A DNA stretch of 64,000 bases from Paenibacillus aurantius (GCF_032268605.1 NZ_CP130318.1:873501-937500); one strand, 5' to 3'. Shown: positions 33,110-42,636, counted from the first letter of the stretch. Program-made: numbers and translations. Notes: generated from the sequence alone by a model not told the origin.

Positions 33110-34696
33110 TTGATCGCAATGAAGAAAGCGGTATGGGGCTCTCTCGCCGCAGCCCTCTTGCTGGGCGGATGCTCCGACAGCGGCAAGAAGCCAGCCGATG
33201 CGGCAGGCACGACCCCGGACGGTAAGAAGAAGATCAGCCTGAACTGGTTCGTGATTGCCGACAACAACGCGCAGCTTCCTTCCCCGGACAAAGATTTTGT
33301 CAAACAGACGATCGAGAAGAAATTCAACGTGGATCTCAAAATCCAGCACATGTCGTTCGGTCCCGATTATCAGAGCAAGGTTAATCTGCTGATCTCCTCC
33401 GGCCAGTCTCCCGATATGTTCTTTATGGGCGGGCGGGAATCCAACAAGTACATCCTGGATAAAGTGGTAACCGATATGGGCAAGTACGTGACTCCGAAGA
33501 CGATGCCGAATTACTTCAAATATTGGACCAATGAAACGGAGCTCAAGCAGTACCAGGTGCAGGGCGCTTTCGGGCGGGCCCCGGTGCCTTTTGCCAGAAC
33601 CCAGTATACGTCGTACTATATCCGCAAGGACTGGCTCGACAAGCTGAACCTCAAGATCCCGGAGACGTACGACCAGATGATCGAGGTTATGAAAGCCTTT
33701 ACTTTTAACGATCCTGATGGAAACGGCAAGAACGACACCTACGGACTCACGGCAGCCGGCAATGGGGCCAACTTCGGACGCGATTTCCCCGCTTGGTACC
33801 AATACGGACGGCCTGCCGGATTTATTCTGGAAGGGGACAAGTTTATCGACTCGGCCAGCGACATTAAGATGAAGGAAATTCTGGAGGACACGAAGAAGCT
33901 TCTTGCGATGAAGGTCGTGGATCCGGACTGGTATTTGAACAAGACGGGACTCAATGTGGAGAAAGCGTCCCAGGGCAAGGCGGGCATTATTCTTTCCTCG
34001 GCGCGGGACATAGCTTTTGACAATAGCCCTACCAGCCTGCAGAAGAAGACGATCGATGTGACCGGCGTCAAAACGGTGGATTGGCAGCCGTTCCACCCCT
34101 GGGCAAGCACGGGCGTGATGTCAGAGGCGGTACCGGGCTCTCCGTTCCTGTTCAGCTCCAAAGCACCGGAGGAAAATCTTCAGCGAACGGCGGAAATTAT
34201 GGACTGGCTGTTCGGTGAGGAAGGCTTCCTGCTGACCCATTACGGGCAGGAGGGGACCCACTACAAGAAAGAAGGGTCGAAGATTACGATAATCCCCGAA
34301 GCGTACAAGAAAGACATATCGGATAACGGCAATTTCCTCAATATTTATGGCGCGTTTACGCCGGAAGAGCCCTTCGTCCTGAAGCTGGAAGTGATTAACC
34401 CGAAGGAAACGGACCGTGACCGCAAAATTGTGGAGAAGCTCCGCACCTATAAATATGTACCTTCCCCGGGCACGAGCCTGACTCCGCCGCAGGGCTTCGA
34501 TCTCGCTGCCTTCCGCGCGAAAATGAACGCCTATCACGCCAAAATCCTGTTCGAGGAGAAGGATGCCTCCAACTGGCCCAAATACCGCGAGGAATTGATC
34601 AACAAATACCAGGGCAAAGAGATTTTCGATAATTATGCGAAGCAGGTGTCCGAGGCGCTGGGCAAAACGTATACCTTTGTAGCGGCCAACCCATAA
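33110..34696 (+). CDS. Sugar-type ABC transporter substrate-binding lipoprotein 4
   Basis: A 528-residue extracellular solute-binding lipoprotein. The signal peptide ends in the lipobox LGGC (Cys21). A Ca-loop-like NDPDGNGKNDTYG lies near residue 203. The start is TTG 33110 with AAGGGG 8 nt upstream; the nearby ATG 33119 is too far from it. It should serve the permeases at 37465 and 38467, although the GntR-fusion gene and the dehydrogenase lie between. The ligand is presumably a product of the polymer handled by the neighbouring secreted proteins. Confidence 0.92.
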   Translation: MIAMKKAVWGSLAAALLLGGCSDSGKKPADAAGTTPDGKKKISLNWFVIADNNAQLPSPDKDFVKQTIEKKFNVDLKIQHMSFGPDYQSKVNLLISSGQSPDMFFMGGRESNKYILDKVVTDMGKYVTPKTMPNYFKYWTNETELKQYQVQGAFGRAPVPFARTQYTSYYIRKDWLDKLNLKIPETYDQMIEVMKAFTFNDPDGNGKNDTYGLTAAGNGANFGRDFPAWYQYGRPAGFILEGDKFIDSASDIKMKEILEDTKKLLAMKVVDPDWYLNKTGLNVEKASQGKAGIILSSARDIAFDNSPTSLQKKTIDVTGVKTVDWQPFHPWASTGVMSEAVPGSPFLFSSKAPEENLQRTAEIMDWLFGEEGFLLTHYGQEGTHYKKEGSKITIIPEAYKKDISDNGNFLNIYGAFTPEEPFVLKLEVINPKETDRDRKIVEKLRTYKYVPSPGTSLTPPQGFDLAAFRAKMNAYHAKILFEEKDASNWPKYREELINKYQGKEIFDNYAKQVSEALGKTYTFVAANP

Positions 34697-34708
34697 CCCG
34701 ATTCCCGA

Positions 34709-34735
34709 TTCCACTGCCTTGCCAAGGCAGTGGAA
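34709..34735 (+). terminator. Perfect inverted repeat after the binding-protein gene
   Basis: TTCCACTGCCTTG (34709-34721) and CAAGGCAGTGGAA (34723-34735) form 13-bp arms around one base. Few T residues follow, so it is a weak terminator or an mRNA 3' stabiliser. Confidence 0.6.
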
Positions 34736-34819
34736 TTCGTCGTGGGGAAACTTGAAGGCCCTTGTCAATTTGTGTATGCTGGATGAGATAAGCAGGACTT
34801 CGGGCGGTGGAGAAGAGAG

Positions 34820-36196
34820 ATGAAAGAAAACGGCAAAGCAAGCCGAAAGACGTTTCGGATCAGGCTGGAGGAGATGGCCAGCGTTCTAAGGGAAGAAATT
34901 CTGTCCGGCAGAAGAGCGGTGGGGGAGTTCCTGCCGTCGGAGCTGGACTTGACGAAGCAGTTTCAGCTGAGCAACAAATCCGTCCGCAAAGCTCTGGATA
35001 TGCTGGTGGAAGAGGGACTGATCGAGAAGATCCCGAAGGTGGGCAACCGGGTGTGCGCCCCCTTGGATGAGAAGAAGACGCTGGTGCGCATCGGCTACCA
35101 TCCGACGACGAACGACGAGACGGCCCTGACCGAAATGCTGGCGGCCTTTCATGAAAGCCATCCTCATATTCAAGTGCAGACAGTTGAGATTCCGGCGAAT
35201 TTTCACAATTCCGTTCAGGAATATTTGGACGCCGACCTGCTGGATGTTTTCACCATCAATCAATGGACCTTTATGGAGTTTATCGAGAACGGGACCGTCG
35301 ATCTGCTGGAGCCGTGTGAGCCAAATCCGGGGATTTACCCGTTTCTTACCCATGCGTTCACGCATAATGGCCTGAATAGGGTGCAGCCGTTCTCGTTCTC
35401 CCCGGTCATCCTATGCTACAACCGGGATCATTTTCAACAGCGGGGCCTGTCGGAGCCTTACAGCGGCTGGACATGGAACGATCTGCTGGAGCATGCCGGG
35501 AAGCTTGCTGTAGAGAACGAGAGGTTCGGCTTCTATTTCCATCTGTTGTCCCAGAACCGGTGGCCGATCTTTCCCCTGCAAAGCGGAATGGGGTTCGAGC
35601 GGGGAGAAGACGGACGCTACCGGATTTGCGGAAGTCCGCTAAGCGAAAGCCTGGAGATGTGCCGCCAAATCATTTACATGCCGAACGTCTTTCCGACGAT
35701 GCTTTCGGCAAGCAACGCGGATGCGGAGGAGCTTTTTCGCAACGGTAAGGTCTCCATGATCATGACGAGTTATTTCGGGCTGAACCGGATCAAGGATTCC
35801 TCCATTTCTTATGATATAGCCCCTCTTCCGTTTCTGAACGAAGCGCGGACCCTGCTGGTCATCATCGGATTGGCGGTAAGCCGCAAATCGAAGGTTAAGG
35901 AAGCGGCTCGGCAGGTAGTAGAGTTCCTCCAGTCCTCGGAGGCCCAGCTCATCATGAGAAAGAATACGCTCAGTATACCGGCGGACAAGAGCGCGGCGGA
36001 ATGGAAAGGGGAGGAAAGCATGGAGCGTCCTTCGCGGTACAGCATGTACCGGGAAATCGTTCCGACTTTCCGGCTGCTCAGCGACTTGAAGCTGAATTCC
36101 CGGCAGCTGTCGGAGGTTCTGCAGGAGGCCAAGCTCTATTGGTCGAAGCTGCAGGACATCGGAGTCACCTGCGCCCGTATCGAAGAGATTCTTTGA
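34820..36196 (+). CDS. GntR-type DNA-binding domain fused to a solute-binding-protein domain
   Basis: A 458-residue cytoplasmic regulator. Residues 10-80 are a GntR winged helix (MASVLREEILSGRRAVGEFLPSE, NKSVRKALDMLVEEGLIEKI). From about 88 to 455 it follows an extracellular solute-binding protein family 1 fold (VRIGYHPTTNDETALTEML, GWTWNDLLEHAGKLA, LFRNGKVSMIMTSYFGLNRI) but has no signal peptide or lipobox. The fusion resembles LacI-type repressors, in which a periplasmic-binding-like core senses a sugar and controls a DNA-binding head, but it is built from other families. It lies between the binding protein and the permeases and probably controls the locus. Confidence 0.85.
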   Translation: MKENGKASRKTFRIRLEEMASVLREEILSGRRAVGEFLPSELDLTKQFQLSNKSVRKALDMLVEEGLIEKIPKVGNRVCAPLDEKKTLVRIGYHPTTNDETALTEMLAAFHESHPHIQVQTVEIPANFHNSVQEYLDADLLDVFTINQWTFMEFIENGTVDLLEPCEPNPGIYPFLTHAFTHNGLNRVQPFSFSPVILCYNRDHFQQRGLSEPYSGWTWNDLLEHAGKLAVENERFGFYFHLLSQNRWPIFPLQSGMGFERGEDGRYRICGSPLSESLEMCRQIIYMPNVFPTMLSASNADAEELFRNGKVSMIMTSYFGLNRIKDSSISYDIAPLPFLNEARTLLVIIGLAVSRKSKVKEAARQVVEFLQSSEAQLIMRKNTLSIPADKSAAEWKGEESMERPSRYSMYREIVPTFRLLSDLKLNSRQLSEVLQEAKLYWSKLQDIGVTCARIEEIL

Positions 36197-36220
36197 AGAA
36201 CAACCTGAAGGCACTTACTG

Positions 36221-36250
36221 AACACCGGCCGTTGAAGCCGGTGTTTTTTT
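36221..36250 (+). terminator. Terminator after the GntR-fusion gene
   Basis: AACACCGGC (36221-36229) and GCCGGTGTT (36237-36245) pair around 7 nt, followed by T residues to 36250. Confidence 0.92.
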
Positions 36251-36265
36251 ATGTGGATTAATCTA

Positions 36266-36343
36266 TTAGATGTGAATTAGTTAGGAGAAATATTTTGATT
36301 GACAGGGGAATTTCCGATTAATTATAATCTAGATATAAATTAG
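36266..36343 (+). promoter_or_regulatory. Promoter of the dehydrogenase-permease operon with two putative operators
   Basis: TTGACA (36299-36304), an 18-bp spacer and TATAAT (36323-36328) make a good sigma-A promoter. It is bracketed by TTAGATGTGAATTAG (36266-36280) and CTAGATATAAATTAG (36329-36343), two versions of one motif also seen at 33079. A regulator bound at both sites could form a repression loop. Confidence 0.65.
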
Positions 36344-36405
36344 ATGATGGAGGTAAGGGCAAGAATGGGAATCCATCATCCATTAGGAAGGAGTTAGCTG
36401 AGCCT

Positions 36406-37422
36406 ATGAAAGCCATCATTAATGATAGAGGTCAGGTTAAAGTAGCCGATGAGCCCCTGCCGCAAGTGAAGAGCCATTATATCCTGGTCAAAACCCTGTA
36501 TTCCGCGATCAGTCCGGGAACGGAGCTTACCTCCCTGAGCCGGATGCCGGAGAATTCGGCTTCTCTTGGCTACAGCGCCGCCGGAATCGCCGTTGCCGTC
36601 GGTGACGGGGTGGAGGGAATCGGGGTTAACCAAAGCGTGGCCTGCTATGGAAGCCCTTATGTCAAGCACGCGGAATATCTGCTCGTTCCTAAGCATCTGG
36701 CAGTTCCTGTTCCGGAGCAGGTCAAGCTGAGGGAGGCCTCCACCGCCGGCTTGGGGGCCATTGCCATTCATGCTCTACGACAGGCTCAGCTGAGCTTCGG
36801 GGAAACCGTCGTGGTCGTCGGCCTCGGCATCCTCGGCCAGATTATGGCGAGGATCGCGGGAGCCGCCTGCGCCCGAGTGGTGGCTTTCGATCTATTGCCC
36901 GAACGGTGCGAAGCAATCGTTGGGGTAGACGGAATCCAAGTGTGCCGGACAATGGAAGAGCTGCGGGAGACCGTGGCGGAGGCCACGAACGGGAAGGGAG
37001 CGGACAGTGTCTTTCACTGTGCGGGCGGCAAGCAGAAGGAGCTGCTGGATGAGAGCTTTGACTGGCTGCGGGACCGGGGGCGTATCGTCATTGTCGGAGA
37101 CATGTACATGGAGTTTACGAGGGGCAAAATGTTTCTGAAGGAGGCCCAGGTGCTCATCTCCCGCGCCGCCGGCCCCGGCCGGTATGATGAGGCGTACGAA
37201 AGGGACGGCTGCGATTACCCGATCGGGTATGTCCGGTGGACGGAGGAACGGAACCTGGCGGAGTATATCCGGCTGCTTGCCGAGCGGCGAATTGATGTAA
37301 GCGGTTTAATTACGAACTGCGTTTCGGTTGGGGAAGCCTGGCAGGTTTACGAGCAGTACCGGCATAACCCGGGATCCCTGCTTGGTGCCGTCATCTCGTA
37401 CGGTTCCGCCGGGTCCTCCTGA
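36406..37422 (+). CDS. MDR-family dehydrogenase (zinc-binding alcohol dehydrogenase-like)
   Basis: A 338-residue medium-chain dehydrogenase/reductase. The N-terminal GroES-like fold includes YSAISPGTEL (about residues 32-41), and the Rossmann site is VVGLGILGQIMARIAG (about 139-154). The Cys and His ligands of the catalytic zinc are not in their usual places, as in the SPGTE subgroup related to BchC, so it may act without zinc. Ends in QYRHNPGSLLGAVISY, typical of the group. AAGGAG precedes the ATG. It heads the operon with two sugar permeases, so it probably oxidises or reduces the imported sugar or a derivative. Confidence 0.85.
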   Translation: MKAIINDRGQVKVADEPLPQVKSHYILVKTLYSAISPGTELTSLSRMPENSASLGYSAAGIAVAVGDGVEGIGVNQSVACYGSPYVKHAEYLLVPKHLAVPVPEQVKLREASTAGLGAIAIHALRQAQLSFGETVVVVGLGILGQIMARIAGAACARVVAFDLLPERCEAIVGVDGIQVCRTMEELRETVAEATNGKGADSVFHCAGGKQKELLDESFDWLRDRGRIVIVGDMYMEFTRGKMFLKEAQVLISRAAGPGRYDEAYERDGCDYPIGYVRWTEERNLAEYIRLLAERRIDVSGLITNCVSVGEAWQVYEQYRHNPGSLLGAVISYGSAGSS

Positions 37423-37464
37423 GCGATCCCATCCTTGCTGGAAGAGAGAACGGAGGTATGACCC

Positions 37465-38451
37465 ATGAAGAGCGACCATCCGGGAGCCGGTACCGAATGG
37501 ACAGGAGCCCCCGGGCTTATGTCCCCGGCCGCCGGCAGAACCGCATGGAAGGCCGTCCTGGGTACCTTGAGAAGGTACCACTGGTTATATTTGATGATGA
37601 TTCCCGGACTGCTGTACTACCTGATCTACCATTATATCCCCATGGCGGGACTCGTCATTGCTTTCAAGGATTACAATCTGATGCAGGGCATAGGGAAGAG
37701 CCCGTGGGTGGGACTGGAGCATTTCCGCGAGGTCTTCCGTTCCCCTGACTTTCCTCTACTGCTTAAGAATACCCTCACCCTCAGCCTGTACCGCATTGTG
37801 TTCAATATGCTTCCCGACGTCATCCTGGCGCTTGTTCTGAATGAAATCCGCGTCCGCTGGTTCAAGCAGCTTATGCAGACCGTCACGTACGGGCCGTATT
37901 TTCTTTCCTGGATCATTGTCTATGGGTTGACCTTCGCCTTCCTTGCCCCCGAATCGGGCCTGATCACTACTTGGGTCCGGGACCACATGGGGATCTCGCT
38001 CCAGCTGCTGACCGACAAGGAATGGTTCCGGCCGATCCTGCTCATGACTGACATCTGGAAGAACACGGGCTTCGGCGCCATTATCTATCTGGCGGCCCTC
38101 GCTACGATCAACCAGGAGCTCTATGAGGCGGCGGTCGTCGACGGGGCCGGACGCTGGAAGCAGCTGTGGCATGTGACGCTGCCCGGGATCCGCGATGTGT
38201 TTCTCATGCTGCTGATTCTTAGAATCGGCCACATTCTCGATGCCGGTTTCGAGCAGGTGTACATCTTCCTGAATGCCCGAGTCTACGAGGTGGGCGATAT
38301 TATCGACACGTGGGTTTTCCGCAGGGGGATCGAGAATTTGGATTTCAGTACGGCCGCCACGGTCGGCTTGTTCAAATCCATGGTCGGCTTTATCCTTGTC
38401 GTTACGGCCAACAAGGTCGCCAAGAAATTCGGCGGCTCTGGAATCTGGTAG
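37465..38451 (+). CDS. LplB-type ABC sugar permease
   Basis: A 328-residue permease with six predicted membrane segments, first near residues 37-57 (LYLMMIPGLLYYLIYHYIPM). The EAA loop is YEAAVVDGAGRWKQLWHVTL (about 221-240). It lies 42 nt after the dehydrogenase gene, with GGAGG before the ATG. It pairs with the product at 38467 and should work with the binding protein at 33110. Confidence 0.93.
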   Translation: MKSDHPGAGTEWTGAPGLMSPAAGRTAWKAVLGTLRRYHWLYLMMIPGLLYYLIYHYIPMAGLVIAFKDYNLMQGIGKSPWVGLEHFREVFRSPDFPLLLKNTLTLSLYRIVFNMLPDVILALVLNEIRVRWFKQLMQTVTYGPYFLSWIIVYGLTFAFLAPESGLITTWVRDHMGISLQLLTDKEWFRPILLMTDIWKNTGFGAIIYLAALATINQELYEAAVVDGAGRWKQLWHVTLPGIRDVFLMLLILRIGHILDAGFEQVYIFLNARVYEVGDIIDTWVFRRGIENLDFSTAATVGLFKSMVGFILVVTANKVAKKFGGSGIW

Positions 38452-38466
38452 AAGGAGGGAACCCCC

Positions 38467-39354
38467 ATGTCCTATGTCCTGAAGAAGACCAAAGCGGACC
38501 GGGCCGTCGATACCGTTCTCTACTCGGGCCTGGCCCTTTTCGGACTCGCCACTCTATTTCCTCTCTATTATGTGATGGTCATGTCGGTGACTCCGATCGC
38601 GGAGGTTCTCCGCAACGGCGGGTTCGTGCTCTGGCCGGACCGGATTACGCTCGATGCTTACCGGTACATCTTCGCAAGCGACCGCATCCCGGACGCCCTT
38701 AGCATCACGGTCACGGTGACGCTGCTCGGCACGCTGTGCAACCTGGTGATCACTTCTCTGCTCGCTTATCCGCTCTCCAAAAAGTACCTGCCCGGCCGCA
38801 ACGCCGTGCTGGTCAGTATCGTGTTCACCATGCTCTTCTCCGGAGGGCTGATTCCCCTTTACCTGGTCGTCAGTGCCACAGGCCTGCTTAATACGATCTG
38901 GGCCCTCATCATTCCCGGGCTTGTCTCTTCGTTCAATATGCTCATCATGAAAAGCTATTTCGAGAACCTGCCCGCCGAGGTCGAGGAGGCCGCCAAGGTA
39001 GACGGCTGCTCGGACCTCCAGACGCTGCTGCGCATCGTGCTGCCGCTGTCGATGCCGATCGTCGCCACCCTCGGCTTGTTTTACGGCGTTAATCACTGGA
39101 ACGCTTACTTCGGCGGGATCATGTACCTGACGGACAAGTCGCTCATGCCGATCCAAGTGGTGCTGAGAAGCATGATCCTGACGCCCAGCGTCAGCCAGGA
39201 GCTCGGCCTTAACGTCCAGGACCTTCAGCAGCTGCCTCCGGAGACCATCAAGATGGCCGCCGTCGTGGTCGCCACCCTGCCCATTCTGATCGTCTACCCG
39301 TTCCTTCAGAAGTATTTCGTAAAAGGCATGCTGCTTGGCTCCATTAAAGGGTGA
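38467..39354 (+). CDS. YtcP-type ABC sugar permease
   Basis: A 295-residue permease with six predicted membrane segments. The EAA motif is VEEAAKVDGCSDLQTLLRIV (about residues 174-193) and the C-terminus is YPFLQKYFVKGMLLGSIKG. It starts 15 nt after the partner permease, behind GAAGGAGGG. Confidence 0.93.
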   Translation: MSYVLKKTKADRAVDTVLYSGLALFGLATLFPLYYVMVMSVTPIAEVLRNGGFVLWPDRITLDAYRYIFASDRIPDALSITVTVTLLGTLCNLVITSLLAYPLSKKYLPGRNAVLVSIVFTMLFSGGLIPLYLVVSATGLLNTIWALIIPGLVSSFNMLIMKSYFENLPAEVEEAAKVDGCSDLQTLLRIVLPLSMPIVATLGLFYGVNHWNAYFGGIMYLTDKSLMPIQVVLRSMILTPSVSQELGLNVQDLQQLPPETIKMAAVVVATLPILIVYPFLQKYFVKGMLLGSIKG

Positions 39355-39441
39355 TCCCGGCCCAGCCGGTTAAACCAGTGCCTTTATCCGGCCGCTTTCG
39401 ACGGGCGGATAACGCACCAATAGGAAGAAGGAGGTAAGGCA

Positions 39442-42400
39442 ATGAGGACGAGGAAATCAGGAAGCGGGAGGGCATGGACAGGCACCCTCCTGGCCATGCT
39501 GGTGATGGCAGCGTCGGTGGGGGGAGCGCCAAACCGGGTGTCCGCGCAAACCGGAGCCCAGCAGGCTGTGCCGAATCTGCTGGCCAATCCCGGCTTTGAG
39601 CAGGTGAGCGAAGCGGGGGAGGAGATTCCCCGCTGGACCGTTTACCGGGGCGCGGACGGTACCGTCAAGCCCGGTGTTTCGGCTGAGGTGACGGACGAGA
39701 CAAGCGCTTCCGGCGCCTACAGCCTATCCGTTCAGGATAACAACACGTCGGCGGCTATCGTCGTTTACAGCGACCCCATCGAGGTAACGGCCGGACAGTC
39801 CTATAAGCTCGGCCTGAAGACCAAAGGAGCAAGCGGAACGGTCTATGCGGCGGTCCGCTTCTACAAGAAAGCGACGGATAATCCGATCTCGGCCTTTATC
39901 GCGAAGCCGCCTTTGATGACGCTCGCCTCTTCGCTGTCCTGGCTGGAGATGAGCCTCGATGCCCCGGCCCCTGCAGATGCAGCGTTTGCCCGGGTGCTGC
40001 TCTATACAACATCGGCCGCGAAAGGATCGGCCTCGGTAGACGATGTGGCTTTTTCCGTTAAATCCGATGTGCCGGCCAACCCCATTCCTTTTAAATTAAC
40101 GAATCTCGGTCCCCAGGTCCATACGATCAACACCCACCGGGCCGCCCTCGGCAAGGATGCCTCTGGCAATCCCGTTGCCTATTCGACGATGGTCGGCATC
40201 CCCGCCAAGCTGCTGGTCATCGACGTGAAGACAGAGAAGCTGATCGCCGCGGTTCCGATTGAGGATACGGTTAACGGCACGTCCTATTCCTGCACGTATG
40301 TCCGCGGGCTCAGCGTTCAGCCTGACGGCACGGTGTATATGGCGGGGACGCCCAGCAACCTGTTCAAGTATGTTCCCGGCGCCAGCAAGGTGAATTTCGT
40401 CAGCAAGGTGACGGGGACACAGGTTTTCGATATGAAGAACGGACCGGAAGGAACCTTGATCGGCGGCACCTACAGCCGCAGCGAAGCTTTTGAATTTAAT
40501 CTGCTAACGGGCACCAATACCAATCTCGGCCGCATCATGGACAATGAATCCTATGCTTATTCCGTCGCCTACGACGAGCAGCGCAACGATGCCTACTTCG
40601 GGATCGGAGCCCATGCCCATCTGATCAAATACGACCGCGACACGCAAACCAAGACGGAAATCCCCATTCCCGAACGTTACCAATCCAGCCAGTTTATTTA
40701 CGATATGACGGTAGCGGGCGACAAGCTGTTCATGCGTTTCTCGCCGGGCTTGACGGTCGCGATGGACTTGAACACGGGACAATTTGACGAGGTGGACGGG
40801 AACGTCACATCCCGGCTGGTTTCCCCGAAAGCCCCTTCGGACAACCGGATTTACTATACGTCGGAGTCGAAGCTGGGCTATTACGATACCTTGACTAAGC
40901 AGTATGTGTCTCTTGAAGTGGAAACCCAGGGGGATATGAACGGGTTCGGGTTCGCCCAGCTGAATGACCCGCAGTATCCCGGCGACACCCTGATCGGGGT
41001 TACCCGTGAGGGAAGGCTCTTCAAGTACAACCCGACGACGGGTCTTGCCAAAAGCATCCGGCTCGGCATCGAGGGAGTGCCCACGGAGCTGCAAACCGTG
41101 GAGGTAGGACCGGACGGCCTGGTGCATACAAGCGGCTACTTGTCGGGCGGAACCGCGATCTTCAACCCTTTTACCGGGGAGACCGAAGAGTTTACGAACG
41201 AAACGTTAGGGGACAACCAGAAGCTTCCGGGCTCGCAGACGGACCGCATTTATCATTACGGGGACAAGGTTTATTACGTTAATTACTCCAATATGAATGT
41301 ATACGAATTCGATCCGGCGAAGCCGTGGAACCGTCTCGACCCGGTGTCCCCGAATCCCCGGCTGCTGTTTACCGCCTCCGATGTAGGCTACCAGGACCGC
41401 GGGTTGGCCGGTATTATGATGGAGGATGGGAAGCTTGCGATCGGGACCGTTCCGAAATACGGCCATCTGGGCGGAGCCCTTGCGATCTATGACACGGTGA
41501 CCGACGAGAGGGAAGTGTACTGGAACATCGTCGACCAGCAGAGCGTCACGGCTGTCACTTACAAGGACGGGCTGATTTACGGCGGCTCCAACATATGGGG
41601 AGGACTGGGAGCCGATCCGGTGGCGACGGAAGCGAAGCTGTTTATCTGGGACGTCCAGTCGAAGCAAAAGGTGTTCGAGATGACCCCGGTGCCGGGGGCC
41701 AAAGGCATTACGGCTCTGATCGCAGGCCCGGACGGCAACATTTGGGGCTCGGCCGAAGGGTACCTGTTCATCTTCGATCCCGTAACCCGGCAGGTGATCC
41801 ATACTCAATTGTTAATGCCGCGGAGCTATGCCAGCGCCGTCTGGAGGGATACGCAGTTCGAGATCGGTACGGACGGCAACGTATACGGGGTTCAGGCCAA
41901 TCAGTTCTTCGTCATCGATGCCGCCACCAAGGAAATGAAAGTCATCCGCAATGTGGGCAAACGAAATTGGCTTTCCCAGGATGCGTACGGGAACTTCTAT
42001 TTGACGGAAGGGGCCGATCTGCTTAAGCTGACCATCCCCAGTCTGATTCTTCAACCGACGGGAGCGGAGCTTTCTTTGTCCCGTACTACCTTGACTCGAG
42101 GCGAGAGCTCGGATCCGGCCATCAGCGCCCTCTTCCCGCAGGGCCGGTCGATCACCCATCTAGAGAAGCGGGCTCCCGTCTATACGAGCAGTCATCCCGA
42201 CGTGGCGGCCGTGGAGAACGGCAAGCTTGTCGCGTTAAATCCGGGAACAGCGGAGATTTCGGCGGAGGTGGTCCTGGATGGGGTGACGCTTGTCACGAAC
42301 CGGGTAACCGTGACGGTCAGCGTTACCTTGGATTCTCTGGAAAAGGAGCTGCAAGGGTATCTCGAGAAGGGGGATGTCGCAGCGGAGAGCAGCGAGGTGC

Positions 42401-42591
42401 TGCGCAATGCTTTGCGCCAGGCCCGCCACTTTGTGGAGAAAGGGCAGCCTGTGCAGGCCCGGCACCAGCTGGAGCTCTTTGCTAAGCAGCTCACGGTCAA
42501 GGATAATCAGCACCGGCTGGACGAAACCGCCGCCAGTATTTTGTCGGCAGATGCCGCCGCCCTGTCGGCTTCGTTAGAAATACCGTCCTAG
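39442..42591 (+). CDS. Very large secreted beta-propeller protein with CBM-like, Big-like and FIMAH-type domains
   Basis: A 1049-residue secreted protein. A signal peptide ends near residue 35 (GAPNRVSAQT). Residues 45-210 resemble a carbohydrate-binding module (NLLANPGFEQVSEAGEEIPRW). Residues 215-865 are propeller blades (QPDGTVYMAGTPSNLFKYVPG, PDGLVHTSGYLSGGTAIFNP) close in style to those at 30130. A bacterial Ig-like (Big2-type) domain follows at about 870-963 (VYTSSHPDVAAVENGKLVALN), then a FIMAH-type helical module to the end. It lies 87 nt after the permeases, behind GAAGGAGG, and is probably in their operon. Likely to bind or process a polysaccharide at the cell surface; no active site is recognised. 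Confidence 0.82.
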   Translation: MRTRKSGSGRAWTGTLLAMLVMAASVGGAPNRVSAQTGAQQAVPNLLANPGFEQVSEAGEEIPRWTVYRGADGTVKPGVSAEVTDETSASGAYSLSVQDNNTSAAIVVYSDPIEVTAGQSYKLGLKTKGASGTVYAAVRFYKKATDNPISAFIAKPPLMTLASSLSWLEMSLDAPAPADAAFARVLLYTTSAAKGSASVDDVAFSVKSDVPANPIPFKLTNLGPQVHTINTHRAALGKDASGNPVAYSTMVGIPAKLLVIDVKTEKLIAAVPIEDTVNGTSYSCTYVRGLSVQPDGTVYMAGTPSNLFKYVPGASKVNFVSKVTGTQVFDMKNGPEGTLIGGTYSRSEAFEFNLLTGTNTNLGRIMDNESYAYSVAYDEQRNDAYFGIGAHAHLIKYDRDTQTKTEIPIPERYQSSQFIYDMTVAGDKLFMRFSPGLTVAMDLNTGQFDEVDGNVTSRLVSPKAPSDNRIYYTSESKLGYYDTLTKQYVSLEVETQGDMNGFGFAQLNDPQYPGDTLIGVTREGRLFKYNPTTGLAKSIRLGIEGVPTELQTVEVGPDGLVHTSGYLSGGTAIFNPFTGETEEFTNETLGDNQKLPGSQTDRIYHYGDKVYYVNYSNMNVYEFDPAKPWNRLDPVSPNPRLLFTASDVGYQDRGLAGIMMEDGKLAIGTVPKYGHLGGALAIYDTVTDEREVYWNIVDQQSVTAVTYKDGLIYGGSNIWGGLGADPVATEAKLFIWDVQSKQKVFEMTPVPGAKGITALIAGPDGNIWGSAEGYLFIFDPVTRQVIHTQLLMPRSYASAVWRDTQFEIGTDGNVYGVQANQFFVIDAATKEMKVIRNVGKRNWLSQDAYGNFYLTEGADLLKLTIPSLILQPTGAELSLSRTTLTRGESSDPAISALFPQGRSITHLEKRAPVYTSSHPDVAAVENGKLVALNPGTAEISAEVVLDGVTLVTNRVTVTVSVTLDSLEKELQGYLEKGDVAAESSEVLRNALRQARHFVEKGQPVQARHQLELFAKQLTVKDNQHRLDETAASILSADAAALSASLEIPS

Positions 42592-42636
42592 GCAGCCGTA
42601 GGTGTGGAAATTTCTTAAGGCAGAATGGTTGAAGGA

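Noticed and set aside
36406-37422. MDR dehydrogenase as a zinc alcohol dehydrogenase proper
   Set aside because: The catalytic zinc ligands are not in the expected places, so only the general family name is used.
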